Shown here: positions 17,840-26,322 of the stretch, one piece after another
How the letters are laid out: each line of letters opens with the position of its first letter
How positions within the stretch are numbered: the stretch's first letter is position 1
Assembly: GCA_002928965.1 (NCBI GenBank)
Contig: PERU01000013.1
Span: forward strand, 1-64,000
Reading direction: 5' to 3'
DNA from: Methylomonas sp.
Lineage (GTDB): Bacteria > Pseudomonadota > Gammaproteobacteria > Methylococcales > Methylomonadaceae
DNA: 64,000 nucleotides
Program-made: the position numbers and the translations under genes
The notes under the pieces: model-generated
Told to the model about the DNA's origin: nothing
Database searches by the model: none
What the model saw: only the letters and a program-made list of their open reading frames with translations

Positions 17840-19008
17840 TAGACGGCCTCCGCCAATTTAACCGCTTGTTCGGCGGCACTGTTCAAATCTTCTGCTGTGT
17901 GCAAGCCCAAACCGGAATCACTCAACATGGATAAGCCGAGTTCGACATTGGTGCCCTCCAGGCGAACCACTACCGGTATGCTGAGGTGCATTTCCTGAAC
18001 AGCGGCCAGGATACCGGCAGCGATGACGTCGCATTTGACGATGCCGCCGAAAATGTTCACCAGCACAGCTTTAACTGTGCCATCCGACAGAATCAATTTA
18101 AAGGCTTCTTTCACTTTTTCCTTATTGGTGCCGCCGCCCACGTCCAGAAAATTGGCCGGTGCGCCGCCCTTGAGTTTAACCATGTCCATGGTAGCCATTG
18201 CCAAGCCTGCACCATTGACCATGCAGCCAATGTTGCCGCCCAGGGTGATGTAATTCAGATCAAACTGTTTGGCTTCAGCTTCTTTGGCGTCTTCCTGCGA
18301 GGCATCGCGCATGGCGGCAATCTCGGGATGGAGAGGTACTGCGTTATCATCGAAATTGATTTTGGCATCCAAGGCCACCAGTTTGCCATCCGCTGTTTCG
18401 ATCAAGGGATTGATTTCGATCTGGCTGCAGTCTTTGGCTAAAAACAAGTTATAGACGCCGCTCATTATGGTTTGTAACTGGCTTTGTTGCTCTTTTTGGC
18501 TCAGTCCCAAAGCGGCAGCGACTTGGCGGCAGTGATATGGCTGCAAACCGGCGGCCGGATGAACTTTGACATGCACGATTTTTTCCGGTGTTTCAGCGGC
18601 GACGGCTTCAATGTCCATCCCTCCTGCTGCGGAGGCGATGAAAATCAGCTGCTCACTATCACGATCTACTAACAAGCTCAGATAAAACTCGCTTTTAATC
18701 GCAGAGGCTTCTTCCACCCACACGCTGTTGACCGGCAGGCCTGCAGCGTCGGTTTGATGGGTGACCAACTGTTTGCCGAGCATGTCTTGCGCATAAGCAG
18801 ACGCCTCTTGCGGCGTGCGAGCGACTTTGACACCACCGGCTTTGCCGCGGGCACCGGCATGAATCTGGGCTTTAACGACCCAGGCCGCACCCGGCAGGTT
18901 TTGAACGACGTGTTCGGCCTGTTCCGGGGTAGTCGCCACCCCACCCTGCGGTACCGGGATGGAAAAATTGCTAAACAATTGTTTGGCCTGGTATTCATGA
19001 ATGTTCAT
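17839..19008 (-). CDS. sucC: Succinate-CoA ligase subunit beta
   Basis: A 389-residue ATP-grasp subunit. It opens [20 protein letters not shown], has the [16 protein letters not shown] nucleotide-binding segment, [36 protein letters not shown], and [19 protein letters not shown]. First gene of the minus-strand run sucC-sucD-DUF4160-DUF2442-nadE. The sensor kinase on the other strand starts about 90 bp away. Confidence 0.95.
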   Translation of the reverse strand: MNIHEYQAKQLFSNFSIPVPQGGVATTPEQAEHVVQNLPGAAWVVKAQIHAGARGKAGGVKVARTPQEASAYAQDMLGKQLVTHQTDAAGLPVNSVWVEEASAIKSEFYLSLLVDRDSEQLIFIASAAGGMDIEAVAAETPEKIVHVKVHPAAGLQPYHCRQVAAALGLSQKEQQSQLQTIMSGVYNLFLAKDCSQIEINPLIETADGKLVALDAKINFDDNAVPLHPEIAAMRDASQEDAKEAEAKQFDLNYITLGGNIGCMVNGAGLAMATMDMVKLKGGAPANFLDVGGGTNKEKVKEAFKLILSDGTVKAVLVNIFGGIVKCDVIAAGILAAVQEMHLSIPVVVRLEGTNVELGLSMLSDSGLGLHTAEDLNSAAEQAVKLAEAV

Positions 19009-19095
19009 CTAGTTGGCTCCGCTGTAATGGCTGTTCAATCGCTTAAATCAGAGTTTGCTATTATCCTGCTTTCAGCTAACTCTAGAAATTGTGTG

Positions 19096-20721
19096 ATGCC
19101 GCCCAATCAAATCGACACTATTTATCCCTGTGCTTTTTCCAAGGGATACGGAATTCCCAGTAAACAGGCTTGGCTGTTGTTGAAGATATTTTTTATCTAT
19201 CGTTTCATCAGTGCCAGCTTGTTTGTGATGTTGTTTTTTTTCCGCTTTGGTCCTTATGCATTGGGTACGCATGATGGACAATTGTATCAGCTCACCAGTC
19301 TGGGGTATTTGGGGATTTCATTATTAAATGCGCCTTTTATTTTCAGGCGTTTGGCTGACTACACGCATTTGGCCCAATTGTTTATCTTTACCGACATTTT
19401 GTTCATACCGGTTTTGATGCATGCCAGCGGCGGGGTCACCAGTGGTGTCGGTGGCTTGTTGGCCATATCGATTGCCGCTGCGGGGTTGTTGATCGGTGGA
19501 CGTTGCGCGTTGTTGTTCGCTGCGCTGGCCAGTCTGGCCGTGCTGACCGAGCAAGTGTATGCCATGCAGACGCATACCTTCGATTTCCGCTCATTGAATT
19601 ACTCCGGCTTATTGGGGATCAGTTTTTTTGCCATAGCCTTGATTTCGATGATTCTGGCGCATCGCGTGGAACAATCCGCCAGTCTGGCCCAGCGACATGC
19701 ACAAACCATCGTGCGCCTGGAGGAGTTGAATCGTTACATCATTCAGCATCTACAATCAGGCATTATGATCGTGGACGCCCAGCAATTCATTGTGTTGAGT
19801 AACCATTCGGCTATACGGCAATTGGGTATCCATGATTCGCCCACCCATTTGGCGGATGTATCCCCCATGCTGCAACAGGCTTTTTTGGCCTGGAATCAGT
19901 TTCCTGAGCAGGATTTTGCCATCATTCAATTGCAAAATGCCGAGGATATCAAGGTTCGTTTTTCATTATTGACAGTCGAAGATGAGCGACTGCATTTGCT
20001 AATGTTTGAAGACATCGGTCTATACAATCAACGTTTGCAGCAAAGTAAACTGGCTTCATTGGGACGCTTGACAGCCAGCATTGCGCATGAAATCCGTAAT
20101 CCGCTGAGCGCCATCAGCCATGCCGGACAGTTATTGTCAGAAGCGTCTGATTTAAAAGCCGAAGATTTGCGGCTCACACGGATCATTCAGACCCATTGTC
20201 AACGGGTTAACAATATCATCGAAGACATTTTAAAGCTTTCCCGGCGGCATGCCTCGCAGAAGCAGCGAATCTGTCTGGATCAGTGGTTGCCAACCTATGT
20301 GCAGGAACAAAATCTGCTTTCTCCGGAATATCCGCAGGTGTTTCAATGTGTATTCAGGCGTAACGATTTGAATATTTATATCGATCCCGGTCATCTGAAA
20401 CAGATACTGGATAATTTATGCGCCAACGCGATTAAATATGGTCAGCCTGAATTGGGCAACATTATTCTCGAAGTGGATTGCGAGGCCAATCGACCTTGCA
20501 TTCGGGTGATGGATAACGGCCCAGGTATTGATCAAGAGGGCGTGTTACATTTGTTTGAGCCGTTTTTTACCACCTCAAGACAGGGAACCGGCTTGGGGTT
20601 GTATATCTCACGGGAGCTGGCCGAGCTTAATCAAGCCGAATTAAGCTATGCTAAATACCATGAAAAATCCTGTTTTAGTGTGTTGCTGGCCAATGCCGAT
20701 CACGTTGTAATTGAAATATGA
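19096..20721 (+). CDS. pilS: PilS-type membrane sensor histidine kinase
   Basis: A 541-residue kinase predicted to sense membrane pilin and phosphorylate PilR. Six hydrophobic segments occupy residues 20-180, followed by a PAS-like linker and the kinase core: H-box TASIAHEIRNPLSAISHAG, N-box DNLCANAIKYG, G1 VMDNGPGID and G2 GTGLGLYI. The open frame extends far upstream over sucC; plausible starts are ATG 19096 and ATG 19027, neither with a strong ribosome site, and I chose 19096. The stop overlaps the pilR ATG by 4 bp. No pilin gene is in the window. Confidence 0.88.
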   Translation: MPPNQIDTIYPCAFSKGYGIPSKQAWLLLKIFFIYRFISASLFVMLFFFRFGPYALGTHDGQLYQLTSLGYLGISLLNAPFIFRRLADYTHLAQLFIFTDILFIPVLMHASGGVTSGVGGLLAISIAAAGLLIGGRCALLFAALASLAVLTEQVYAMQTHTFDFRSLNYSGLLGISFFAIALISMILAHRVEQSASLAQRHAQTIVRLEELNRYIIQHLQSGIMIVDAQQFIVLSNHSAIRQLGIHDSPTHLADVSPMLQQAFLAWNQFPEQDFAIIQLQNAEDIKVRFSLLTVEDERLHLLMFEDIGLYNQRLQQSKLASLGRLTASIAHEIRNPLSAISHAGQLLSEASDLKAEDLRLTRIIQTHCQRVNNIIEDILKLSRRHASQKQRICLDQWLPTYVQEQNLLSPEYPQVFQCVFRRNDLNIYIDPGHLKQILDNLCANAIKYGQPELGNIILEVDCEANRPCIRVMDNGPGIDQEGVLHLFEPFFTTSRQGTGLGLYISRELAELNQAELSYAKYHEKSCFSVLLANADHVVIEI

Positions 20722-22064
20722 CTATGCCTGTTACTTTGGTGGTTGATGACGAACCCGATATTCGAGAGTTGCTGGAAATTACCCTCAGTCGGATGAATAT
20801 CCGCGCCTGTTGTGCTGAAAATCTGAGCGAAGCCAGACAGCTTCTGGCAGCGCAGAGCTTTGATTTGTGTCTGACCGATATGCGCTTGCCTGACGGTGAT
20901 GGACTGGAGCTGGTCGACTATATTCAGGCCGCCGGATTGCAATTACCGGTAGCCGTGATTACCGCCCATGGCAGTATGGATATTGCCATCAAGGCCATGA
21001 AAAAAGGCGCGTTTGATTTTTTGAGCAAGCCGGTTGATCTGGTAGCTTTGAGGCAATTGGTGAATAATGCCTTAAAAGCCTCTCATCCCAAAACCGTCGA
21101 AAAGGATCGCCGCACCCGGGATACTTTGCTGGGGGATTCGGATGTGATGTGCGAAATCCGCTCCAAAATTCAAAAAGTGGCGCGTAATCAGGCACCGATT
21201 TATATCAGCGGCGAATCCGGCTCGGGAAAGGAGTTAGTCGCCAAATTGATTCACCAGCAAAGTTTGCGTGCCGATAAGCCTTTTGTGGCGATTAACTGTG
21301 GCGCTATTCCCCATGAATTGATGGAAAGTGAATTTTTTGGTCACAAAAAAGGCAGTTTTAGTGGTGCGATTGCCGATAAACACGGTTTTTTTCAGGCGGC
21401 GGATGGTGGCACGTTGTTTTTGGATGAAGTGGCTGATTTGCCATTGACCTTGCAGGTCAAATTGTTACGGGCCATTCAGGAAAAAAAAATCCGGCCGGTT
21501 GGCGAGCAACATGAACTTCCGGTGGATGTGCGCCTGCTCAGTGCCACGCATAAAGATTTAGCCAAAATGGTGCAGGATGGCAGCTTTAGACAGGATTTGT
21601 ATTACCGTATCAATGTCATCGAATTGAATCTGCCGCCGTTGCGCTTTAGAAGCAAAGACATTCCACAAATAGCCGATCATTTACTGGCCCGGTTGGCCAA
21701 AAACAATCAAGTCCCAATACCCCTCATCAGTAACGCGGCATTATCGGCGCTGCAGCACTATGGATTTCCCGGTAATGTGCGTGAATTGGAAAACATCCTG
21801 GAGCGCGCACTGGCCTTACACGAAGGCGATACGATTAATGCTGATGATTTGAATTTGCCCGAGTATCAAGAAGATTCAGGTAAGCAGCAGAGCCTGTTCA
21901 ATGTCGCGCAAATGTCCCTGGAAAGCTATCTGGAAAATGTCGAGAAAAAAGCGCTGGTGGCAGCATTGGAAGAAAATCGCTGGAATAAAACCGCTGCCGC
22001 CAAACAGCTGGGAATGACCTTCAGGTCTTTCCGCTATCGGTTGAAAAAATTGGGATTGGAATAA
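20718..22064 (+). CDS. pilR: PilR-type sigma54-dependent response regulator
   Basis: A 448-residue activator. The receiver domain has DDEPD and the phospho-acceptor in CLTDMRLPDGDG. The AAA+ domain has GESGSGKELVAK (Walker A), a GSFSGA loop in place of GAFTGA, and GGTLFLDEVADLP (Walker B). The C-terminal Fis-type helix-turn-helix is WNKTAAAKQLGMTFRSFRYR, as in PilR. It is coupled to pilS by ATGA overlap. The usual target is the pilA promoter with RpoN. Confidence 0.92.
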   Translation: MTMPVTLVVDDEPDIRELLEITLSRMNIRACCAENLSEARQLLAAQSFDLCLTDMRLPDGDGLELVDYIQAAGLQLPVAVITAHGSMDIAIKAMKKGAFDFLSKPVDLVALRQLVNNALKASHPKTVEKDRRTRDTLLGDSDVMCEIRSKIQKVARNQAPIYISGESGSGKELVAKLIHQQSLRADKPFVAINCGAIPHELMESEFFGHKKGSFSGAIADKHGFFQAADGGTLFLDEVADLPLTLQVKLLRAIQEKKIRPVGEQHELPVDVRLLSATHKDLAKMVQDGSFRQDLYYRINVIELNLPPLRFRSKDIPQIADHLLARLAKNNQVPIPLISNAALSALQHYGFPGNVRELENILERALALHEGDTINADDLNLPEYQEDSGKQQSLFNVAQMSLESYLENVEKKALVAALEENRWNKTAAAKQLGMTFRSFRYRLKKLGLE

Positions 22065-22120
22065 TTTAAGTCTAACGGCTGAGTGAGTCCAGGCCCTCAC
22101 GTCGAGGTCATCGAAAAGTT

Positions 22121-22175
22121 AAATGTAGGTTGGGCTTCATTGCCTTCAGCCCAACCAAAACCTTTTGCGACAACC
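22121..22175. repeat. Dispersed GTAGGTTGGG palindromic repeat, copy A
   Basis: GTAGGTTGGGCT pairs with AGCCCAACC (9-bp stem, 22128-22136 with 22148-22156) and is followed by CTTTTGCGACAACC. The same core and the same right-hand flank recur at 25801-25905 and 28121-28209. Confidence 0.7.
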
Positions 22176-22193
22176 GCACGTATAAGTTGTGAG

Positions 22194-22673
22194 TTACTGG
22201 TACTTTTCCAGGGTTTTTAATTGTTGTAACGCATTCAAAATTTTGGCATTGGTATCGCCATCCAACTCGTTGTTTTTATAAATTTTATCTAACAAACCTT
22301 CCTCAACCAGTGCTTCTTTTATCCAGCGTTTGGCAAAAGCATAATTGCTGGGCAGTTTTGCCACTTCACCGGTTTTTGGGTTTTTTAAACTGTCGGAACT
22401 GACTGCGGCAGGCGGCGGAGTAGATTGCGCTTTTTTGGCGGGTGCCGCTGCTTTTGGTTTTGCGGCTGTGGTTTTTTTGGCGGGCTTGCTAACGGGTTTG
22501 GGTGTTGGAGAGAGTGGCGGGGGTGTTATTTCGGCTGTTGGGGTGGGTTCTTTCAAGTCCGCCGGTTGCGCGTCTGGCTGGCTGGCATCCGGTTTCTTCT
22601 TATCATCACCGATCACTGAAAATAAAACGTAAGCAACAAAAACGGTTGTTGCTATAAAAAGTAGCTCTGCCAT
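22194..22673 (-). CDS. Membrane-anchored protein with Ala/Pro/Lys-rich linker
   Basis: A 159-residue protein: one N-terminal membrane helix (residues 2-21), then DDKKKPD and a long Pro/Ala/Lys-rich spacer (residues 25-95), then a folded C-terminal segment of about 60 residues. That segment opens LKNPKTGEVAKLPSNYAFAK and ends with a Leu-rich helix. The design resembles an inner-membrane tether presenting a small domain across the periplasm. Family not recognised. It faces pilR convergently. Confidence 0.75.
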   Translation of the reverse strand: MAELLFIATTVFVAYVLFSVIGDDKKKPDASQPDAQPADLKEPTPTAEITPPPLSPTPKPVSKPAKKTTAAKPKAAAPAKKAQSTPPPAAVSSDSLKNPKTGEVAKLPSNYAFAKRWIKEALVEEGLLDKIYKNNELDGDTNAKILNALQQLKTLEKYQ

Positions 22674-22817
22674 AACACTTCCCCTCGATTGTTTTAATTA
22701 TTAAATGAATAGCACAAAGTTATTGCAATCAATCAAATCCAACCGGAATATACCAGAGCTGCTTTGAGCGGTAAATATTAGATAGTTTTTAAGGTAAGTC
22801 TAAATACCGGAAAATAG

Positions 22818-24677
22818 TTATAACGTGTTATTTTCCTGTAATAGATTATCGGCAACATCGGGTCTGGCGCTGTTAAGCATAATAGCCAGAGATACCTGAT
22901 GGCCTTCCAGCAGATTACGTTCCGGCCTGCCAAAGGCATAACCTTGTCCCAGATTGACGCCAATTTCTTTCAATCTCAAGGCAATATTAGGTGTTTCAAC
23001 AAACTCGGCAATGGTTTTTTTACCCAATTTGCCGGCAATTTCTACCATGGATTTTACTAAGATACGGTCGGTTTCATTATTGTCCAGATTACGGATAAAC
23101 TGGCCGTCGATCTTCACAAAATCCACCGGAAAGGTTTTTAAGTAATTAAACGAACAAAAACCGGCACCAAAATCGTCCAAGGCAAATTTACAGCCTAAAT
23201 CACGGATTTTATTGATCATATCCCGGGTACGCTCAAAATTATCCACAGCGGCTGTTTCGGTAATTTCAAAGGTCAACCGTCCGGCATCTACCCAGGTTAA
23301 TTCCAGTTTTTCGCGGATGGTTTGCAACAAGTCAGGATATTGAAACGCCGTTCCGGATAGATTGATCGCCAAGGATATGCGTGACATATACGAAGGCAAT
23401 GCAGCCAGAAAATCGATGGCGTTTTCCACTACCCACAAGTCAATGGCATGAATCAGCCCCATGCGTTCAGCCACAGGAATAAACTGATCCGGGGTAATGG
23501 TCTGGCCATCTTCGCCGCGCATCCGAACCAGCACCTCGTAATGGGAAATATCGCCATTACTGAGTTGCACCACCGGTTGAAACATCAAGAACAAATTATT
23601 TTCGCGCAAGGCTTTGCGAATAATCGGCACCCAGTAAATATCCCTACGGTGTTCTTTAACGGCCACATCGTTCTGGTTATACATCCTGACTTTATCGCGG
23701 CCATTGATTTTGGCAAAATTACAAGCCTGCCGACCGTGTAAAATCATTTCGCCGGGATGTTGCGATGGTGAAGCATTATCCAGCGAGGTGATGCCAATCG
23801 AAACGCTGGCGCTGTAACAGATTTCCCCAGTAAAAAATCGAAAGTTTTCTACGGTGGTGCGGATGGTTTCTGCAATCACTTGAGCTTGCTTTCTGGTTTT
23901 GTTTTCCAAAAACAAGCAAAACTCATCGGCACCGATGCGGGCAAACAAACTGGTGGCAGGTACCAGTTTACGAATCAGAATGGTCAGCTCAACCAGGAGT
24001 CGATCGCCCACGTCAAAGCCCTCTAATTCATTGATCAAACTAAACCGGTCTACATCGATAAACAGCAAAGCCCCTTCTTTTTTGAGTTTATTGCTCAGGT
24101 TCATGATCAAGCGTAACTGGCGTTCAAAATTGTTTCGATTCACCAATCCGGTTAATTCGTCATGGGTAGCCAGAAACTTGAGCTTGGCTTCGATGACGCT
24201 TTTGGATGCCAGCTCATTTATCAGCTGTTCTTCTTGCTGATGGCGCAAAAAACGTTCCTGCTTTAGGCGCATCAAGCAACATACCGCTAAAATCAGCAGA
24301 TCCGGGCTGAAAGGTGAGGGTATTTGGTAAATGAGCGAGTAACCCAGCTCTGATGAGGTTGGCAGTATGACAGACGGTGTTTGGTCGGATTTCAAGATGA
24401 CGATAGGAATCACAAAACAATCTGTCGTACAAGACAGACTGTGACTCATTTCAGCCAGTTTGCAGTCCGGCAAATTGTCGTTTAAAACGATTAAGCCGAT
24501 TTTTTCAGGTTGTTCGTGAAAGGGACGCAGGATTTCATAAATCTGTTCGCCACTAATCGCATGGCGGATATCTGAAAATCCATTTTCACTCAGTGTCAGG
24601 TTGATTTGCTGGGCTGACACACTGTCATGTTCGGCAACGATGATGATTTTTTCTTTCAATGGGTCGCAATTGATCAT
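22818..24677 (-). CDS. Receiver-like, degenerate GGDEF and EAL protein (c-di-GMP phosphodiesterase candidate)
   Basis: A 619-residue protein. Residues 9-130 have a receiver-like fold, but the phospho-acceptor position reads Asn (LNDNLPD), so phosphorylation is doubtful. The GGDEF domain (about 165-335) has FIDVDRF but GADEF in place of GGDEF and no RxxD inhibitory site, suggesting no cyclase activity. The EAL domain (about 350-605) keeps the catalytic signature as EVL, NLSG, EITE, DDFGAGFCSFNYLK, KIDGQFI and a late QGYAFGRP, so c-di-GMP hydrolysis is likely. It is divergent from the HDOD gene across an 18-bp palindrome. Confidence 0.88.
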   Translation of the reverse strand: MINCDPLKEKIIIVAEHDSVSAQQINLTLSENGFSDIRHAISGEQIYEILRPFHEQPEKIGLIVLNDNLPDCKLAEMSHSLSCTTDCFVIPIVILKSDQTPSVILPTSSELGYSLIYQIPSPFSPDLLILAVCCLMRLKQERFLRHQQEEQLINELASKSVIEAKLKFLATHDELTGLVNRNNFERQLRLIMNLSNKLKKEGALLFIDVDRFSLINELEGFDVGDRLLVELTILIRKLVPATSLFARIGADEFCLFLENKTRKQAQVIAETIRTTVENFRFFTGEICYSASVSIGITSLDNASPSQHPGEMILHGRQACNFAKINGRDKVRMYNQNDVAVKEHRRDIYWVPIIRKALRENNLFLMFQPVVQLSNGDISHYEVLVRMRGEDGQTITPDQFIPVAERMGLIHAIDLWVVENAIDFLAALPSYMSRISLAINLSGTAFQYPDLLQTIREKLELTWVDAGRLTFEITETAAVDNFERTRDMINKIRDLGCKFALDDFGAGFCSFNYLKTFPVDFVKIDGQFIRNLDNNETDRILVKSMVEIAGKLGKKTIAEFVETPNIALRLKEIGVNLGQGYAFGRPERNLLEGHQVSLAIMLNSARPDVADNLLQENNTL

Positions 24678-24736
24678 ATACCGGCCCGGTATTTTTGAGT
24701 TATAAATAACAAATAATTAAGTAGCGAAATATCCTG

Positions 24737-24754
24737 TGTAATCAATTGATTACA
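24737..24754. promoter_or_regulatory. Perfect 18-bp palindrome between divergent signalling genes
   Basis: TGTAATCAATTGATTACA is identical to its reverse complement and lies 60 bp before the GGDEF-EAL start and 106 bp before the HDOD start. It has the form of a dimeric repressor or activator site controlling one or both genes. The regulator is unknown. Confidence 0.6.
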
Positions 24755-24859
24755 TGAGGCTTGTATTTCTGGAAAAACCAGATAGGCTTAATTCACATGT
24801 AACCCACGGCTGACAACGTGATTTCAGTATAGGCGACAATCCAAAATTTGTAATTTTTG

Positions 24860-25705
24860 ATGATAATTTCTTCACCCGGTTTGACTATTCAAGATTTGTT
24901 AAAGGGCGATATAAAACTCGCTTCGCCCCCCACCGTGTTCTTGACGCTACAAAACATAGTCGATGACCCGAGCAAGTCAGTGCGAGATGCCGCATTTGTG
25001 ATTGAAAGTGACGCTGCCTTGGCCCTGCGCTTACTTAAAATTGTCAATAGCGCCTTTTATGGATTTCCTTCCCAGATTAGTGCCATATCCACGGCGATAA
25101 CCTTGATTGGTTATAGGGAGTTACAAAACTTGGTGTTGGCTACGGCGGTGATCGAGCGCTTTTCTGATTTGCCCGGCCAGTTGTTTTCCATTCATGATTT
25201 TTGGGCAAAAAACCTGCGCGCAGCCTTAATTGCCCGTGAAATGGACGCCCGATTAGGGAAAAGCTATACCGACACCGCATTTTTATGTGGATTGGTACAC
25301 CACATCGGTCAGTTGGTGTTTTATCGCCGCATCCCTGTACTGGCCCGTGAAGTGGATTTATTGATCCAATCACAGCAGACGGAAGGCGTGGATGAGGCGG
25401 GTGTCGAGCAACAAGTCATTGGCTTTGATCACTATGAACTGGGTACGGAGCTTTGCCGGCTTTGGAAATTACCGGACGTGGTGGTCGAGTCCATTCGTTT
25501 ACATCGTTACCCCGATGATTTCGGCAATTTTGCCAAAATTGCCAGCATCGTTCGCCTTGCAGATCAACTGAGTCGAGTCGACAACCATTACGATGAAATC
25601 GTCGCCAACGGACTGGAATTGTCTACCGAGCAAATCGGCCAGATCATGGACAAAACCCACGACGAATTTGAAGTGATTTTCAAATTGTTTTATCCCGCCC
25701 AATAA
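24860..25705 (+). CDS. HDOD domain signalling protein
   Basis: A 281-residue protein with a HDOD domain (residues about 18-215), a degenerate HD-type output domain found in bacterial signalling proteins. Seen: LASPPTVFLTLQNIVDDP, LALRLLKIVNSAFYGFP, ISTAITLIGYRELQNLVLA, FWAKNLRAALIAREM, FLCGLVHHIGQLVF and a VGFDHYELG-like segment. HDOD proteins lack the full metal-binding HD set and usually act as regulators. ATG 24860 follows an in-frame TTG 24857. Divergent from the EAL protein, suggesting joint control. Confidence 0.87.
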   Translation: MIISSPGLTIQDLLKGDIKLASPPTVFLTLQNIVDDPSKSVRDAAFVIESDAALALRLLKIVNSAFYGFPSQISAISTAITLIGYRELQNLVLATAVIERFSDLPGQLFSIHDFWAKNLRAALIAREMDARLGKSYTDTAFLCGLVHHIGQLVFYRRIPVLAREVDLLIQSQQTEGVDEAGVEQQVIGFDHYELGTELCRLWKLPDVVVESIRLHRYPDDFGNFAKIASIVRLADQLSRVDNHYDEIVANGLELSTEQIGQIMDKTHDEFEVIFKLFYPAQ

Positions 25706-25800
25706 CCGTCCGCATTTTTCTAACGATTTCGCCAAAAAGAACCTCTTCTTTGGAGGTTGTGGCAAAAGTCGAAACAGTTCCTTCTCCCACGGGAGGGTGC

Positions 25801-25905
25801 CGTAAAAGGTCAAAATGTAGGTTGGGTTAGTGTAGCGTAACCCAAAAAAATCAAATCGTTGGGCTTCATTTCATTCAGCCCAACCTACCTTTTACGACCA
25901 CCTCC
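25801..25905. repeat. Dispersed GTAGGTTGGG repeat, copy B
   Basis: Outer arms GTAGGTTGGG (from 25817) and CCCAACCTAC (to 25888) are perfect inverted repeats, extended by CGTAAAAGG at 25801-25809 and CCTTTTACG at 25888-25896. Inner hairpins nest within. A MITE-like or REP-like element in the gap between the HDOD gene and the porin. Confidence 0.75.
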
Positions 25906-25960
25906 ACAGGGGGAAGGTTAGGATGAGGGCATATAAATCAGCTGTTTGCATTATATATTC

Positions 25961-26016
25961 CCCTCACCCCAGCCCTCTCCCGCGAGGAGAGGGGGCTTTT
26001 ACGACAGCCTCCTTTG
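25961..26016. repeat. CCCTCACCCC-type intergenic palindrome
   Basis: CCCTCTCC and GGAGAGGG flank CGCG to form a strong hairpin inside the widespread CCCTCACCCC repeat type, followed by CTTTTACGACAGCCTCC, the same right end seen in the GTAGGTTGGG copies. Confidence 0.6.
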
Positions 26017-26044
26017 GAGGTTGTGGCAAAAAGTACCCTCGCGA

Positions 26045-26073
26045 CGATCCCTATTCTCGGACAGGCTTCTAGT
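26045..26073. repeat. 29-nt dispersed sequence, copy 1
   Basis: A 29-nt sequence whose core is CTCGGACAGGCTTCTAGT matches 43316-43344 at 26 of 29 positions. Both copies are intergenic. A short TCAGATTG/CAATCTGA hairpin follows. Origin unknown. Confidence 0.6.
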
Positions 26074-26155
26074 CGCTCTGCCTTCAGATTGGCTGCGCAG
26101 TCAATCTGATTAGCTGTCGCTCGGCAGCAACAGAATGTTGCCCACTAAAGATGGC

Positions 26156-26189
26156 TTGTCATAAAACTGTCATATTACCGTCATACAAT
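26156..26189 (+). promoter_or_regulatory. Tandem PHO boxes and -10 of the porin gene
   Basis: Three 7-bp (C)TGTCAT-type repeats occur at exact 11-bp periods (26157, 26168, 26179). The 18-mer at 26156-26173 matches the E. coli PHO box CTGTCATAWAWCTGTCAY at 17 of 18 positions, and the overlapping 18-mer at 26167-26184 at 16 of 18. A TACAAT -10 at 26184-26189 sits 10 bp after the first box, the usual PhoB spacing. Predicts induction at phosphate limitation. Confidence 0.88.
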
Positions 26190-26322
26190 TCGCGCCAACG
26201 AAACGGCTTAGAGTTGCTTGGTTGCCTTCCTCCCTCAAGTGTTCTTCCGTTGATCATCGACTAGTCGTTGGTGTCTTCAGCCGTTTCTATCGAATCGTTA
26301 AAAATACTTTGGAGACTGGATA

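Noticed and set aside
17839-19008. Malate-CoA ligase (MtkA) of the serine cycle
   Set aside because: Sequence follows SucC throughout and no serine-cycle genes are adjacent.
18754-19095. N-terminal extension of the PilS-type kinase
   Set aside because: The region is antisense to sucC and its upstream segment; the family does not have this extension and no ribosome site supports it.
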